This document shows positions 43,651 through 52,646 of a stretch of DNA of 64,000 nt, in pieces. Below the pieces are notes generated by a model. The model ran no database searches. It saw nothing but the letters and a program-made list of their open reading frames with translations, and was not told the DNA's origin. Position numbers and translations under genes: made by a program. This stretch comes from Zobellia russellii. Lineage in GTDB: Bacteria > Bacteroidota > Bacteroidia > Flavobacteriales > Flavobacteriaceae. Where the stretch lies: NCBI RefSeq assembly GCF_018728565.1, contig NZ_JACSOI010000002.1:434001-498000 (forward strand), written 5' to 3'. Each line of letters begins with the position of its first letter. The first letter of the stretch is position 1.

Positions 43651-45042
43651 ATGAAACAAAATTCCTCACGAAGATATTTTCTTAAAAAAGCCGCTTTAGG
43701 TTCTGCTGCAGTAACCTCTGCCCCATTTATTTTATCGGCATTTAAAGATGAAAGCTTCCTAATGCAACGTGCATATGAAACCAGTGTATTCACATCTAAC
43801 GACCAAATAAACCTTGCCCTGATCGGAACCGGAATCCAAGGCATTTTTGATACCCAAGCGGCACTTACCGTTTCCGGTGTAAAACTGGTTGCCGCATGCG
43901 ACCTCTACACCAGTAGACTGGAAAGGGCCAAAGAATTGTGGGGCGAAGCAATTTTTACGACCCGGGATTATAGAGAAATTTTAAATAGAAAAGATATTGA
44001 TGCCGTTATCATCGCCACTCCTGACCATTGGCACCAGAAAATAGTGATAGATGCCCTACAGGCCGGTAAACACGTTTATTGTGAAAAGCCTATGGTCCAG
44101 CAGTGGGAAGAAGGTCAAGCTATTATTTCTGCCCAGAAAGCATCCGGGAAAATATGTCAAGTAGGTAGCCAAGGAATGTCATCCTTAGGAAATGAAAAAG
44201 CCAAGCAATTGTACAAGGAAGGTGCCATTGGCGATATTGTAATGTTGGACTTCTACAATGACCGTTATTCAGCGGAAGGTGCTTGGCAATACCCTATTCC
44301 ACCAAACGCCAGCAAAAGGAATGTTGATTTTGACACATTTCTTGGGAAAGCCCCCAAAGTTCCTTTTGAGCCCAAACGATTCTTTAGATGGAGAAATTAC
44401 AGAGATTACGGAACCGGTGTTGCAGGTGACCTCTTTGTTCATGCCTTTTCCACTTTGAACCACGTAATCGATTCCCACGGTCCTAACCGAGCCATGGCTA
44501 CAGGAGGATTACGATACTGGAAAGACGGCAGGGATGTGCCTGATGTTAGCATTACGCTTTACGATTATCCAAAAACTGAAACCCATTCCGCTTTCAACGC
44601 TGCGTTTCGTATCAACTTCATTGCCGGAAGCGGTGGTGGTAGCGGTTTTAAATTAATTGGCACCGAAGGAGAAATGGAAATCGGCCAAAATTCCGTTTCC
44701 CTAAAACGCTCTAAACTTAGTCTGGTTCCCGGTGGTTACTCTCTTATTTCTTTTCCCGAAGCTATGCAAGAACAAATCAAAAACGGATATGCCCAGCAAA
44801 ATCTGGAGACCAGAGCCTCCGCTTTAGAAACCGGAACTACCAAATGGCAAGCACCAAAAGATTACAAAGGTGGCCATCACGACCATTTCTATAATTTCTT
44901 TACCGCCATAAGAGAGAAAGGAAAAGTCATACAAGACCCAACGTTTGGATTACGGGCCGCCGGAGCAGCGTTACTGGCCAACGAAAGTTATTACAAAAAG
45001 GAGCCTGTACAATGGAATCCTACAGAAATGAAATTAAAATAG
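43651..45042 (+). CDS. Gfo/Idh/MocA family oxidoreductase with Tat signal
   Basis: 463 residues. The twin-arginine signal is SRRYFLKKAALGSAAVTSAP at residues 6-25. The Rossmann motif ALIGTGIQGI is near 55 and the family motif CEKPMVQQ near 147, where the Lys contacts NAD and substrate. The C-terminal beta-sheet domain runs from ~185. The enzyme oxidises a sugar or sugar derivative with tightly bound NAD(P) in the periplasm. It stands alone, with no adjacent sugar transporter to hint at the substrate. Confidence 0.88.
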   Translation: MKQNSSRRYFLKKAALGSAAVTSAPFILSAFKDESFLMQRAYETSVFTSNDQINLALIGTGIQGIFDTQAALTVSGVKLVAACDLYTSRLERAKELWGEAIFTTRDYREILNRKDIDAVIIATPDHWHQKIVIDALQAGKHVYCEKPMVQQWEEGQAIISAQKASGKICQVGSQGMSSLGNEKAKQLYKEGAIGDIVMLDFYNDRYSAEGAWQYPIPPNASKRNVDFDTFLGKAPKVPFEPKRFFRWRNYRDYGTGVAGDLFVHAFSTLNHVIDSHGPNRAMATGGLRYWKDGRDVPDVSITLYDYPKTETHSAFNAAFRINFIAGSGGGSGFKLIGTEGEMEIGQNSVSLKRSKLSLVPGGYSLISFPEAMQEQIKNGYAQQNLETRASALETGTTKWQAPKDYKGGHHDHFYNFFTAIREKGKVIQDPTFGLRAAGAALLANESYYKKEPVQWNPTEMKLK

Positions 45043-45050
45043 GCTACAAT

Positions 45051-45082
45051 AAAAAGGGCGGCCCGTATAAAACGTACCGCCC
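45051..45082 (-). terminator. Terminator of the hemN-usp operon
   Basis: GGGCGG (45056-45061) pairs with CCGCCC (45077-45082), with further partial pairing inside, and the minus strand continues into five T. It lies 24 nt after the Usp stop and also faces the convergent oxidoreductase gene. Confidence 0.65.
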
Positions 45083-45105
45083 ATAGTTGCGTAGTTTAAG
45101 TGCAT

Positions 45106-45927
45106 CTATATTTTAAAGGTCACCACCGGAATATTAGAGTGGTTTACAACATCTTCGCCAATACTTCCCATAAAGAAATGGGCCAAGCCTTTACGGCCAT
45201 GGGTAGAAATACCAATGGCATCGGCACTATTATTTTTACTGTAGTTTAGAACACCGCGCTCTACACTATAATCATTATATATTTCCACTTGCAACGCTTG
45301 GTTTACCTTACCAATAAAGTTATTTATACGCGTATAAATATCATTGGAACTCATAAAATTATCGCCTGGCGTATTAATATACACTAAATCCAGTTCTGCG
45401 TTAAGCATAGTTGCAAAAGCTTTTGCCTTTTCAAAACCTGCAATACTTTCCTCCTTAAAGTCGGATGCGAAGACAAAACGGTTAATAGTAAAATCCGTAA
45501 TCTCATTTTTGATAACCAATACGGGAATATCAGCATTTCGCACGACTTTTTCAGCATTGGAACCAATAAAAATTTCTTCTAGACCATCCGTGCCGTGAGA
45601 ACCCATAACAATAAGTTCTGCATTATGATCCGCAGCAATTTCATTCACCTCACTAAACACTTTGTAATGTTTAATTATGGGGGTAACCTTTAGGCCTTTT
45701 AAATAAGGTTTATTAAGAAATTCGTTAAATCTTTTCTCGGCCAATTTTATTAGAAAAACAGTTTGCTCAGGGTGAAATCCCTCCGTAGAAGTTATCATGG
45801 CCTGGTTAAGTTCCAACATATGCAGTGCCAAAATTTCGGAGCCGTGTTTTTTGGCTAATGATACCGCCACTTTTAGGGCATATTCTGACTGTTGGGAGAA
45901 ATCTAAGGGTACAATTATTTTTTTCAT
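45106..45927 (-). CDS. Tandem universal stress protein (second copy)
   Basis: 273 residues with two complete UspA domains. Domain 1 (1-140) has GSHGTDGLEEIFIGSN and domain 2 (147-273) has STHGRKGLAHFFMGSIGE, so both retain the G-x2-G-x9-G(S) nucleotide-binding pattern, unlike the 28-kb copy. It lies 31 bp downstream of hemN with no promoter of its own, so it shares the hemN Fnr-type promoter. Confidence 0.9.
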   Translation of the reverse strand: MKKIIVPLDFSQQSEYALKVAVSLAKKHGSEILALHMLELNQAMITSTEGFHPEQTVFLIKLAEKRFNEFLNKPYLKGLKVTPIIKHYKVFSEVNEIAADHNAELIVMGSHGTDGLEEIFIGSNAEKVVRNADIPVLVIKNEITDFTINRFVFASDFKEESIAGFEKAKAFATMLNAELDLVYINTPGDNFMSSNDIYTRINNFIGKVNQALQVEIYNDYSVERGVLNYSKNNSADAIGISTHGRKGLAHFFMGSIGEDVVNHSNIPVVTFKI

Positions 45928-45958
45928 GGTATATCTATTTTTAACGATTAGGGCAACA

Positions 45959-47320
45959 TTAAACGGTCATAGAAAACAATCTTCTTTGGGGCTCTTTTTT
46001 ATGTAACAGCACATCAAACGCCATACATATATTCCTGATGAAAGGGCGTCCTTTTTCGGTTACCTCTATACCTGAGCAACCTATATTTACCAATTTATCC
46101 TCTTCCATAACACGCAGCCTTTTCACCACCTCATCTATCCTTTCAAAACGTTGACTGAACAAACCCCATGAGGTTTTAAAACCGCACATTAAATTTAGGA
46201 TATGCTTCCTAATTACGCGATCTTCATCCGTTAAGATATGACCTCTATAAACTGGAATAACTCCATTTTCAACCAAATGTTGGTATTCTTCAATACCTTT
46301 TACGTTCTGGGCAAAACCGTACCAACTATCACTAATGCTCGAAGCTCCCAAACCAATCATGGCTTGGGTCTTAGATGCGGTATACCCCATAAAATTTCTG
46401 TGTAAACTACCGGATTCCATGGATTTGTAAAGTGAATCTGTTGAAAGAGCAAAGTGGTCCATACCAATTTCATGATAACCGACTTCTGCTAACAGGGCCT
46501 TACCGGTCTCGTACTGTTGGCGTTTCTCTTCGGCCGTTGGCAAATCGGCATCCTTATAACCTCTTTGGCCATTTCCTTTTAACCAAGGCACATGTGCGTA
46601 GCTATAAAAAGCCAAACGGTCTGGTCGTAATTCTTTTGTGCGCAAAATAGTTTCCTTTACATGTTCCTCTTTTTGAAAGGGAAGGCCAAAAATAATATCA
46701 TGACCTATGGATGTGTAGCCAATCTGCCTAGTCCACTCCGTAACATTTTTTACGTTGGCAAACGGTTGTATACGGTGTATGGCTTGCTGTACTTTTATAT
46801 TGTAATCCTGAACGCCAAAACTTACGCGCCTAAAACCAACATCATATAGCGCCTGTAAATGTTCTTTAGTTGTATTATTGGGGTGCCCCTCAAAACTAAA
46901 CTCATAGTCTTGGGCTCTTTTGGCTAGGCTAAAAATACCTTTGATCAAGTTTTTTAGGTGCTCAGGAGAGAAAAAAGTAGGTGTACCGCCTCCCAAATGC
47001 AGTTCTTTTATAATTGGCCGTTCCGAGAATAGGTCACAATACAGTTTCCATTCCTTTAATACGGACCGGATGTACGGTTCCTCTACCTCATGTCTCTGTG
47101 TAATACGCTTGTGGCAGCCACAAAACGTGCACATGCTTTCGCAAAACGGTAAATGTATATATAAACTTATGCCTTCTTCTGCATTGCTTTCTTCAAAACT
47201 TTGGATTAAACTGGATTTCCATTTCTTAACCGAAAAATTATCCATATTCCAGTATGGAACAGTGGGGTAACTGGTATATCTAGGTCCGGCAACGTTATAC
47301 TTCTGAACTAAACTGCACAT
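45959..47320 (-). CDS. hemN: Oxygen-independent coproporphyrinogen III dehydrogenase HemN
   Basis: 453 residues. The radical-SAM motif with the HemN-specific extra cysteine is CESMCTFCGC near residue 60. YTSYPTVPYW at the start and GGGTPTF near 110 are typical. The C-terminal HemN domain contains FKTSWG and EVTEKGRPFIRN. It converts coproporphyrinogen III to protoporphyrinogen IX without oxygen. Its Fnr-type promoter fits induction when the aerobic enzyme cannot work. First gene of a two-gene operon with the Usp. Confidence 0.94.
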   Translation of the reverse strand: MCSLVQKYNVAGPRYTSYPTVPYWNMDNFSVKKWKSSLIQSFEESNAEEGISLYIHLPFCESMCTFCGCHKRITQRHEVEEPYIRSVLKEWKLYCDLFSERPIIKELHLGGGTPTFFSPEHLKNLIKGIFSLAKRAQDYEFSFEGHPNNTTKEHLQALYDVGFRRVSFGVQDYNIKVQQAIHRIQPFANVKNVTEWTRQIGYTSIGHDIIFGLPFQKEEHVKETILRTKELRPDRLAFYSYAHVPWLKGNGQRGYKDADLPTAEEKRQQYETGKALLAEVGYHEIGMDHFALSTDSLYKSMESGSLHRNFMGYTASKTQAMIGLGASSISDSWYGFAQNVKGIEEYQHLVENGVIPVYRGHILTDEDRVIRKHILNLMCGFKTSWGLFSQRFERIDEVVKRLRVMEEDKLVNIGCSGIEVTEKGRPFIRNICMAFDVLLHKKEPQRRLFSMTV

Positions 47321-47340
47321 AAATTATATCTTGTTTGATA

Positions 47341-47383
47341 CAAACTTAGTCCAGTTACAATACTTAAAATATGATATTTATCA
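47341..47383 (-). promoter_or_regulatory. Fnr-type box and perfect -7 element of hemN
   Basis: On the minus strand TGATAAATATCA (47383-47372) is followed after exactly 23 nt by TAAGTTTG (47348-47341), a full match to TAnnTTTG. The predicted start is near 47337, 17 nt before the ATG. Confidence 0.8.
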
Positions 47384-47393
47384 GGTGCCGAGA

Positions 47394-47603
47394 TTATAGC
47401 TCCTCACAGGCAAAACCTTGCTCTTGTAACAGTGACGCTACCTTAGAGGAATGCTGACAGGTTTCGACCCGGAGGATATTGTCACAATCCTCCAAGTCAA
47501 AATTCCATCTACCTTCGGGTTCTACCATACGATTTAAAAAGGGCTTTAAATACCTTATTTCCTTTCGTTTTCCTACAGTTGTTTTAAAAACTAGAACAGT
47601 CAT
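47394..47603 (-). CDS. Small hypothetical protein, possibly HMA-like fold
   Basis: 69 residues from ATG at 47603 (a TTG two codons earlier is less likely). The sequence (RYLKPFLNRM, GRWNFDLEDCDNILRVE, LLQEQGFACEEL) reads as a small alpha/beta domain like the ferredoxin-like HMA fold, with three cysteines but no CxxC. I do not recognise a named family. It follows the DinB gene by 9 bp. Confidence 0.6.
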   Translation of the reverse strand: MTVLVFKTTVGKRKEIRYLKPFLNRMVEPEGRWNFDLEDCDNILRVETCQHSSKVASLLQEQGFACEEL

Positions 47604-47612
47604 ACCCAAGAT

Positions 47613-48119
47613 TTAAGCTTCCGATCTATCATAAAACATGGGTGGCTCAATACCCAAGGCCCGTAAATACACATACCCCTGACCTCTGTGGTGTATTTCA
47701 TTATCTATAAAATATTGAATAGTTGAAATGATAGTACCCTCATACTCCCCAAACAATTTAATGGTCTCCTGAAATTTTTCAATTCCTATCTTAGACCAGT
47801 TGGCATTGATTTCTTCTGTAGTTTTATCCCAAAGCTCCAACACCTTGCTTTTACTGTTTCCGTGAGCTACCTCTTCCGTAAAAGGCACCGCCTTACCTGT
47901 CACAATTTCCTGAATACCTGGCCCCGCAATGCTTAACAGTTCATCAACCATTTTTGAAAACGGGCGCATACCGCCAATGGAGAAATCAAAATAATCTTTC
48001 TCTGGAAAAGCTTCAATTACCTTTCTGGTCAAAGCTCTATGCCCTTGCCAATGGGCCAATAGTTCGGCAGGAAGAATTACTTGTGCTACTTGTTCGTTAG
48101 GAGAAATTGCTGTGTTCAT
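47613..48119 (-). CDS. DinB family protein
   Basis: 168 residues, predicted four-helix bundle of the DinB/YfiT fold, with LLAHWQGHRALTRKVIEAFPEKDYF near the start and EIHHRGQGYVYLRALGIEPP near the end. HHRGQ keeps the metal-binding His of the family. Such proteins are metal-dependent transferases or hydrolases, often thiol-linked. Promoter at 48157-48164. In operon with the small protein that follows. Confidence 0.87.
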   Translation of the reverse strand: MNTAISPNEQVAQVILPAELLAHWQGHRALTRKVIEAFPEKDYFDFSIGGMRPFSKMVDELLSIAGPGIQEIVTGKAVPFTEEVAHGNSKSKVLELWDKTTEEINANWSKIGIEKFQETIKLFGEYEGTIISTIQYFIDNEIHHRGQGYVYLRALGIEPPMFYDRSEA

Positions 48120-48156
48120 AATTTACATTTTTAAGGTTCGTATTGTATTACAAGAA

Positions 48157-48191
48157 CAAATGTAAAAGGGGGCAGTGACAGCAGTTTGTCA
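48157..48191 (-). promoter_or_regulatory. -7 element and inverted repeat of the dinB-like gene
   Basis: On the minus strand TACATTTG (48164-48157) is a perfect -7 element. An inverted repeat TGACA-gcagtt-TGTCA (48176-48191) is centred about 19 bp upstream of it, overlapping the -33 region. It is not spaced like the Fnr boxes and may be an operator for another factor. Confidence 0.45.
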
Positions 48192-48277
48192 GTAGTAAAA
48201 TTGAAATGCTATATTTTTTTAAATCGATTAAAACCCACTTCATATTTTAAGCTGATTTAAAGTCGATTACACCAACC

Positions 48278-49402
48278 CTATTGTATCAGCTTGGCGAAAT
48301 TATAACTGGCATTTACCAAATTTGAATAACTGGAAGCCATAGCTTGGGGTAAAGTAGAAACTCCCCTTACGATTGAATTTACATAGGCCAAACCAAACTT
48401 TTCTTGCTGTTCTATGGATATAGAAACCGAACCACACAGCGCAGCAACCGGAATGTTATTTTTCAGGGCAGAATTGACCACTCCATTAATAGTTTTACCG
48501 GATAAGGTCTGTTCATCTAGTTGGCCTTCACCCGAAATAATCCAATCGGCATCTGCAATTGCGTCATCAAAATGAGCCAGTTCCTTTACCAAATCTATAC
48601 CGGAGGTCAGCTCTCCCCTTAGAAAAAGGATAGCCCCACCCCCAATTCCACCAGCGGCACCTGAACCTTTTATTTTTTGAAGATTTATATCGTAGGTGTC
48701 CAACGCTACTTTGGTAAAACTCTTTAAGCCTTTATCCAGAATTTCAATTTCCTCTGCGGAAGCTCCTTTTTGCGCCCCGTATATCCTTGCCGCACCATTT
48801 TCACCATAAAATGGATTGGAAACATCGCAAGCAATTTTGAATTTGGCATTGGCCAACAACGGATGCACCTGTGAAGCATCAATACTCTTTACTCTATTTA
48901 GACTACTTCCTATAGGCTCTAACTCCTTACTGAAGTCACCTAAAAAACGATATCCCAAGGCATTGGCCATACCCATCCCGCCATCGTTCGTGGCGCTTCC
49001 ACCTATTCCCAAAATAATTTCTTTTGCTCCCCTTTCTAGCGCGTCCGCAATAAGCTCCCCTGTTCCAAAAGTAGTGGTATACATACAATTTCTATCCGCA
49101 TCCTCTAATAATTTTAGTCCGGATGCTTCCGCCATTTCTATATACGCAATATGAGTTTCAGCCGCATATAAATATGAGGCGTTTATAGGCCTGAATAAGG
49201 GGTCGTTTACCGTTATGGCAACCTTCTCTCCCTGAATGTAATGTTTAACCACATCAATAGTGCCGTCCCCACCATCGGCCAAAGGCATTTTTAAGATTTC
49301 GGCATCATTAAATACCTTCTTTAAACCCTCCTCTACAGCGTCACAAAATTCAAAACCAGTAAGGGAACCTTTAAATTTATCTGGGGCTATTATAAACTTC
49401 AT
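48278..49402 (-). CDS. Glycerate kinase (GarK/GlxK family)
   Basis: 374 residues of the bacterial glycerate 2-kinase family. The N-terminus MKFIIAPDKFKGSLTGFEF is the family signature, followed by ADGGDGTIDV near 43. GTGELIADALERGAKEIILGIGGSATNDGGMG spans ~115-146 and GSGAAGGIGGGA is near 247. It phosphorylates glycerate to phosphoglycerate, feeding lower glycolysis. Last gene of the receptor-hydrolase-symporter operon, 10 bp after the symporter; this supports glycerate as a pathway intermediate. Confidence 0.93.
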   Translation of the reverse strand: MKFIIAPDKFKGSLTGFEFCDAVEEGLKKVFNDAEILKMPLADGGDGTIDVVKHYIQGEKVAITVNDPLFRPINASYLYAAETHIAYIEMAEASGLKLLEDADRNCMYTTTFGTGELIADALERGAKEIILGIGGSATNDGGMGMANALGYRFLGDFSKELEPIGSSLNRVKSIDASQVHPLLANAKFKIACDVSNPFYGENGAARIYGAQKGASAEEIEILDKGLKSFTKVALDTYDINLQKIKGSGAAGGIGGGAILFLRGELTSGIDLVKELAHFDDAIADADWIISGEGQLDEQTLSGKTINGVVNSALKNNIPVAALCGSVSISIEQQEKFGLAYVNSIVRGVSTLPQAMASSYSNLVNASYNFAKLIQ

Positions 49403-49412
49403 AGATGTAATT

Positions 49413-51017
49413 TTAGTTCAAAATACTAGGCAACGAAATGCTGAACATTACTATAGCCGCAAAATAGGCTAACAAAATAGCCACCTCTTTCTTCCCGGAA
49501 TAGTAAACCACCTCCAAGCCTTCATTAACTTCCCTCTTAACCGTATAACTGACCGCAAGAGCTACCAAAACAGTAACCAAACACCCTAGGGCGTTCCACC
49601 AGAACCAGAAGATTTGGGGCACATATAACCAAAGATAGATATTAAACAACACCCCAACCACAATTCCAATATTAGCTCCAAGGGCATGTGTTCTCTTGGT
49701 AAGAATTGCCAGAATAAATGCCGCCAATATAGGTCCGTAAAAAACGGAACTTATTTTATTTATGACCTCTATGACCGTACCTTCTATATTTCCCGCAAAA
49801 AAAGCAAAAAACAGACACACAAGTCCCCAAAAGATAGAGAACAACTTTGAGTAGGTCATATATTTTTTGTCAGCCATATTGGGGTTAAACCGTTTCACAA
49901 AATCCTCCATAGTAACTGCGGAAAGGGAATTTACGGTAGAACTTAAAGTAGACATAGCCGCAGACATGATGGCAACGATAAGTATACCTATAACACCATT
50001 TGGCAAATATTTTATAATGAAAACCGGCACCATTAAATCTGCCTTTTTTCCTTCCAAGGACGAAATATTGGCTTGATAAACCACATCCATCTGTTCCTGA
50101 AAACTTGCATCCTGAACCAAGAGGGTACCCAATACAAGTCCCATAATACAATAAGTTAACGTAAAGGGAAACCTGAGCAGGCCATTGGCCATCATTAACT
50201 TTTTAAGATTGGACATGCTGCTTGAAGACAACAACCGTTGTGACTGGGTCTGATCTGTTCCATAGTAGGAAGCATATAGAAAAAAGCCCCCAATTACCAT
50301 TGGCCAAAAACCAAATTCGTCATTACCCTCTGCATTTGAAAAACCCCATTTGCTAAAATCAATAGCCGTAACACGGTTCCTATCCACATGGGTCAAAAAA
50401 TTATCCATGCCGCCCAACTCACTAAACCCGTAGAAAAGACAGATAATAATACCAATGAAAAGAATACTCATTTGGATAACATCTCCCCAAATAACCGCTT
50501 TCATTCCCCCTTGGTAGGAGTAAACCATGGTAATCAAACCTATGATCAAAATGGATATCCAAAAATCCAACTGTATGGTTGCTTGTAGAATCAATGCCAT
50601 GGTATAGACCATTACACCTGTTGCTACCGACCTACTTATTTGAAAAACAAAACTGATAAGCAAACGAGATGAAGCATCAAAACGTTTTTCCAAATATTCA
50701 TAAACACTTACAATTCCAGATTTATATAAAGTTGGCAGTACTGCAATCAGTAAAAAAGCCATTGCCAGAGGAACTCCTAATTCATAGGCCAGCCATTGCA
50801 TACCTCCACCATCTTTTAGCCCAACAAAGGCCGGTGCAGATATAAAACTGATAGCCGAAAGTTGTGTAGCCATAGCCGAAAGGCTTAAGGGCAACCAGGA
50901 TGTTTTTCTCCCCCCTAGGAAATAATCGCCCCCGGAATTATTTTCCTTGAACAAAAAGCCCAGCCCCAAAAAGGCTACTAGGTAAAGAACGATTATGATA
51001 TAGTCTAAATAATTCAT
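49413..51017 (-). CDS. Sodium:solute symporter (SSS family)
   Basis: 534 residues, about 13-14 membrane helices. Family landmarks: DYFLGGRKTSWLPLSLSAMATQLSA near 30-54, the SSS signature around VMVYTMALILQATIQ, and SAAMSTLSSTVNSLSAVTMEDF (sodium site region) near 345. The inner-membrane protein imports a small solute with sodium. Genomic position between a GH63-type hydrolase and a glycerate kinase suggests a hexosyl-glycerate or glycerate as cargo. Confidence 0.9.
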   Translation of the reverse strand: MNYLDYIIIVLYLVAFLGLGFLFKENNSGGDYFLGGRKTSWLPLSLSAMATQLSAISFISAPAFVGLKDGGGMQWLAYELGVPLAMAFLLIAVLPTLYKSGIVSVYEYLEKRFDASSRLLISFVFQISRSVATGVMVYTMALILQATIQLDFWISILIIGLITMVYSYQGGMKAVIWGDVIQMSILFIGIIICLFYGFSELGGMDNFLTHVDRNRVTAIDFSKWGFSNAEGNDEFGFWPMVIGGFFLYASYYGTDQTQSQRLLSSSSMSNLKKLMMANGLLRFPFTLTYCIMGLVLGTLLVQDASFQEQMDVVYQANISSLEGKKADLMVPVFIIKYLPNGVIGILIVAIMSAAMSTLSSTVNSLSAVTMEDFVKRFNPNMADKKYMTYSKLFSIFWGLVCLFFAFFAGNIEGTVIEVINKISSVFYGPILAAFILAILTKRTHALGANIGIVVGVLFNIYLWLYVPQIFWFWWNALGCLVTVLVALAVSYTVKREVNEGLEVVYYSGKKEVAILLAYFAAIVMFSISLPSILN

Positions 51018-51149
51018 GAGTACAAATACTTTTGGTTTGGTGTCCTATTCTTTATTCTGTTCAACACTCAGAATATGATAAACATTTGCCATACAATTAT
51101 TTTAGAATTCTAAAAATACAGCAGAAATATCTTACATTTTAATATAATT

Positions 51150-51203
51150 GACTCTCCATGGCGGAAATTGTATTCAATTAACAATTTACCGCCATTTTGA
51201 GTC
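51150..51203 (-). other. Long imperfect hairpin between hydrolase and symporter genes
   Basis: In the 299-bp gap, GACTC (51150-51154) pairs with GAGTC (51199-51203), ATGGCGG with CCGCCAT (51158-51164 and 51189-51195), and AAATTGT with ACAATTT (51165-51171 and 51181-51187). They form one stem with small internal loops and a 9-nt loop. There is no adjacent T run, so it is not a plain terminator. It precedes the symporter start by about 130 nt. The rest of the gap shows no ORF I trust. Confidence 0.5.
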
Positions 51204-51316
51204 TCATGAGAACAAGAGACGCTCAACAACTAGCAACCAGTCTACGATAACCGCCCAGGTTATACGCATACATAGACTTGCCTCCTATCCTCAATCTACA
51301 TTACAACAGAGTACTT

Positions 51317-52627
51317 TTAACTCTTTAACAAGTCTATTACCAGTGCTGCACTCCACGAGAAGTTATCACCACCATATCCTTTTCTTTTTTCCTCTCCGGT
51401 ATCTTTCCTACAATCGAAATATTCAAAAAAGCCGTCTCTCTCAATAAGTTCTATGGAATCTTGCTTAACGCGATTTGCAATATCATTGTAACCATAATCC
51501 TTTAATCCACGGTACAACATCCAATTCATATTGATCCACACAGGTCCTCTCCAGTATTTTCTTGGGTTAAAACGATCATCAGTAGGATCAAAGGATGCAC
51601 AAAGGTATTTGTCATCTCCACCAAAGCGCTCCATCATGGTATGTACTAATTCCACAGCTCTTTCTTTACTGGGAATTACAGCGAACAATGGAGAGAATGA
51701 AGATGAGGAGACGTGCCTAATCGGCTTTTCATTCCTCAAATCATAATGAACATAAGCGCCCAATTCCGTATTCCATAGTTTTTTATTGAAAGATGCAATA
51801 CTCTTTTCTTGGTTTTTACGCAGGTAGGCTATTTTATCTTCATTACCTCCTATCATTTCATAAAGCTCTATTAAAGCCTGATTTGATTTAATGAGCATGG
51901 CATTGAACAGTGGATCTTGCACCAAAAACGGGGAAAGTTCGGCTATTTTAGTATCATCATAGTTGTTCTCTTTTGCAATATCAATGATGTATAAATAATG
52001 GTCGTACTCTCTCTTGGATGGTCTTTCCGAAGCATCAACATGAGTAGTATCCTTTCGTTCAAAGGTATATTCCGGCGGATTCATCGTATCCCAAATATCG
52101 TCCCATACCGGAGAGTTGTCCGTTCCGGATTCCCAATTGTGATAAATGTAAACCAAACCTTCATTTTGAGGGTCTCGGTTTTCATAGAAATATACATGGT
52201 TGTCATATACCTTATCTATCTGCCCTTTTATAAAATTGAGCATATCTTCCTTATCCTCTACAATGTTGAGCATATCTTGTAGAATAAACCCTGTAACCGG
52301 AGGTTGGGTCATGCCTGTAGATTTATATTGCTTTGAAGAAAGAGGATGCAGATCCGATCTATGAAAATCATGCCCCGGAAAATAAGAATCATCATCTGTA
52401 TGAAAAACAATGTGCGGTATAAAGCCATTATCCCACTGTGCATTCAACAAGGTCTCTATTTCTATTTTTGCGTGATCGGTATTGTAATGGGCAAGGCCAA
52501 CCGCAATAAAACCACTATCCCATTTCCATTGGAACGGATAGAGTCCCTTACTGGGGATAGTAAAACCTCCTTCTTGAAAATTGGCATCTAAAACGCTAAT
52601 TGCCCTATTGATTATATTTTCTTTCAT
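51317..52627 (-). CDS. GH63-type glycosidase, probable mannosylglycerate/glucosylglycerate hydrolase
   Basis: 436 residues from ATG at 52627 (the longer frame start at 52660 adds an unlikely MLPMCFILTHV). No signal peptide, so cytosolic. (alpha/alpha)6-barrel motifs: YPFQWKWDSGF (30-40), SYFPG (81-85), MTQPP (106-110), ESGTDNSPVWD (166-176), YWRGPVWINMNW (358-369), FEYFD (401-405), FSWSAAL (423-429). Asp170 is the likely general acid and Glu402 the base. As I recall the glucosylglycerate hydrolase residues (Tyr36, Trp42, Asp43, Tyr88, Gln115, Asp182, Tyr375, Trp376, Trp381, Glu419), each has a counterpart here. It would release glycerate and a hexose. Trehalase-like alternatives are possible. 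Confidence 0.8.
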   Translation of the reverse strand: MKENIINRAISVLDANFQEGGFTIPSKGLYPFQWKWDSGFIAVGLAHYNTDHAKIEIETLLNAQWDNGFIPHIVFHTDDDSYFPGHDFHRSDLHPLSSKQYKSTGMTQPPVTGFILQDMLNIVEDKEDMLNFIKGQIDKVYDNHVYFYENRDPQNEGLVYIYHNWESGTDNSPVWDDIWDTMNPPEYTFERKDTTHVDASERPSKREYDHYLYIIDIAKENNYDDTKIAELSPFLVQDPLFNAMLIKSNQALIELYEMIGGNEDKIAYLRKNQEKSIASFNKKLWNTELGAYVHYDLRNEKPIRHVSSSSFSPLFAVIPSKERAVELVHTMMERFGGDDKYLCASFDPTDDRFNPRKYWRGPVWINMNWMLYRGLKDYGYNDIANRVKQDSIELIERDGFFEYFDCRKDTGEEKRKGYGGDNFSWSAALVIDLLKS

Positions 52628-52646
52628 AACATGCGTAAGAATAAAA

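Noticed and set aside
48176-48191. TGACA-N6-TGTCA as an Fnr box before the dinB-like gene
   Set aside because: The spacing within the dyad and to the -7 element differs from the seven consistent Fnr-type promoters; kept only as a possible operator of another factor.
51061-51085. TGATAAACATTTG before the symporter as an Fnr-type promoter
   Set aside because: No second half-site TCA at the right distance and no suitably placed -7 element.
51148-51447. Plus-strand ORF of 99 codons
   Set aside because: It overlaps the end of the hydrolase gene, has atypical Ser/His/Thr-rich sequence, and is explained by the hairpin-containing gap.
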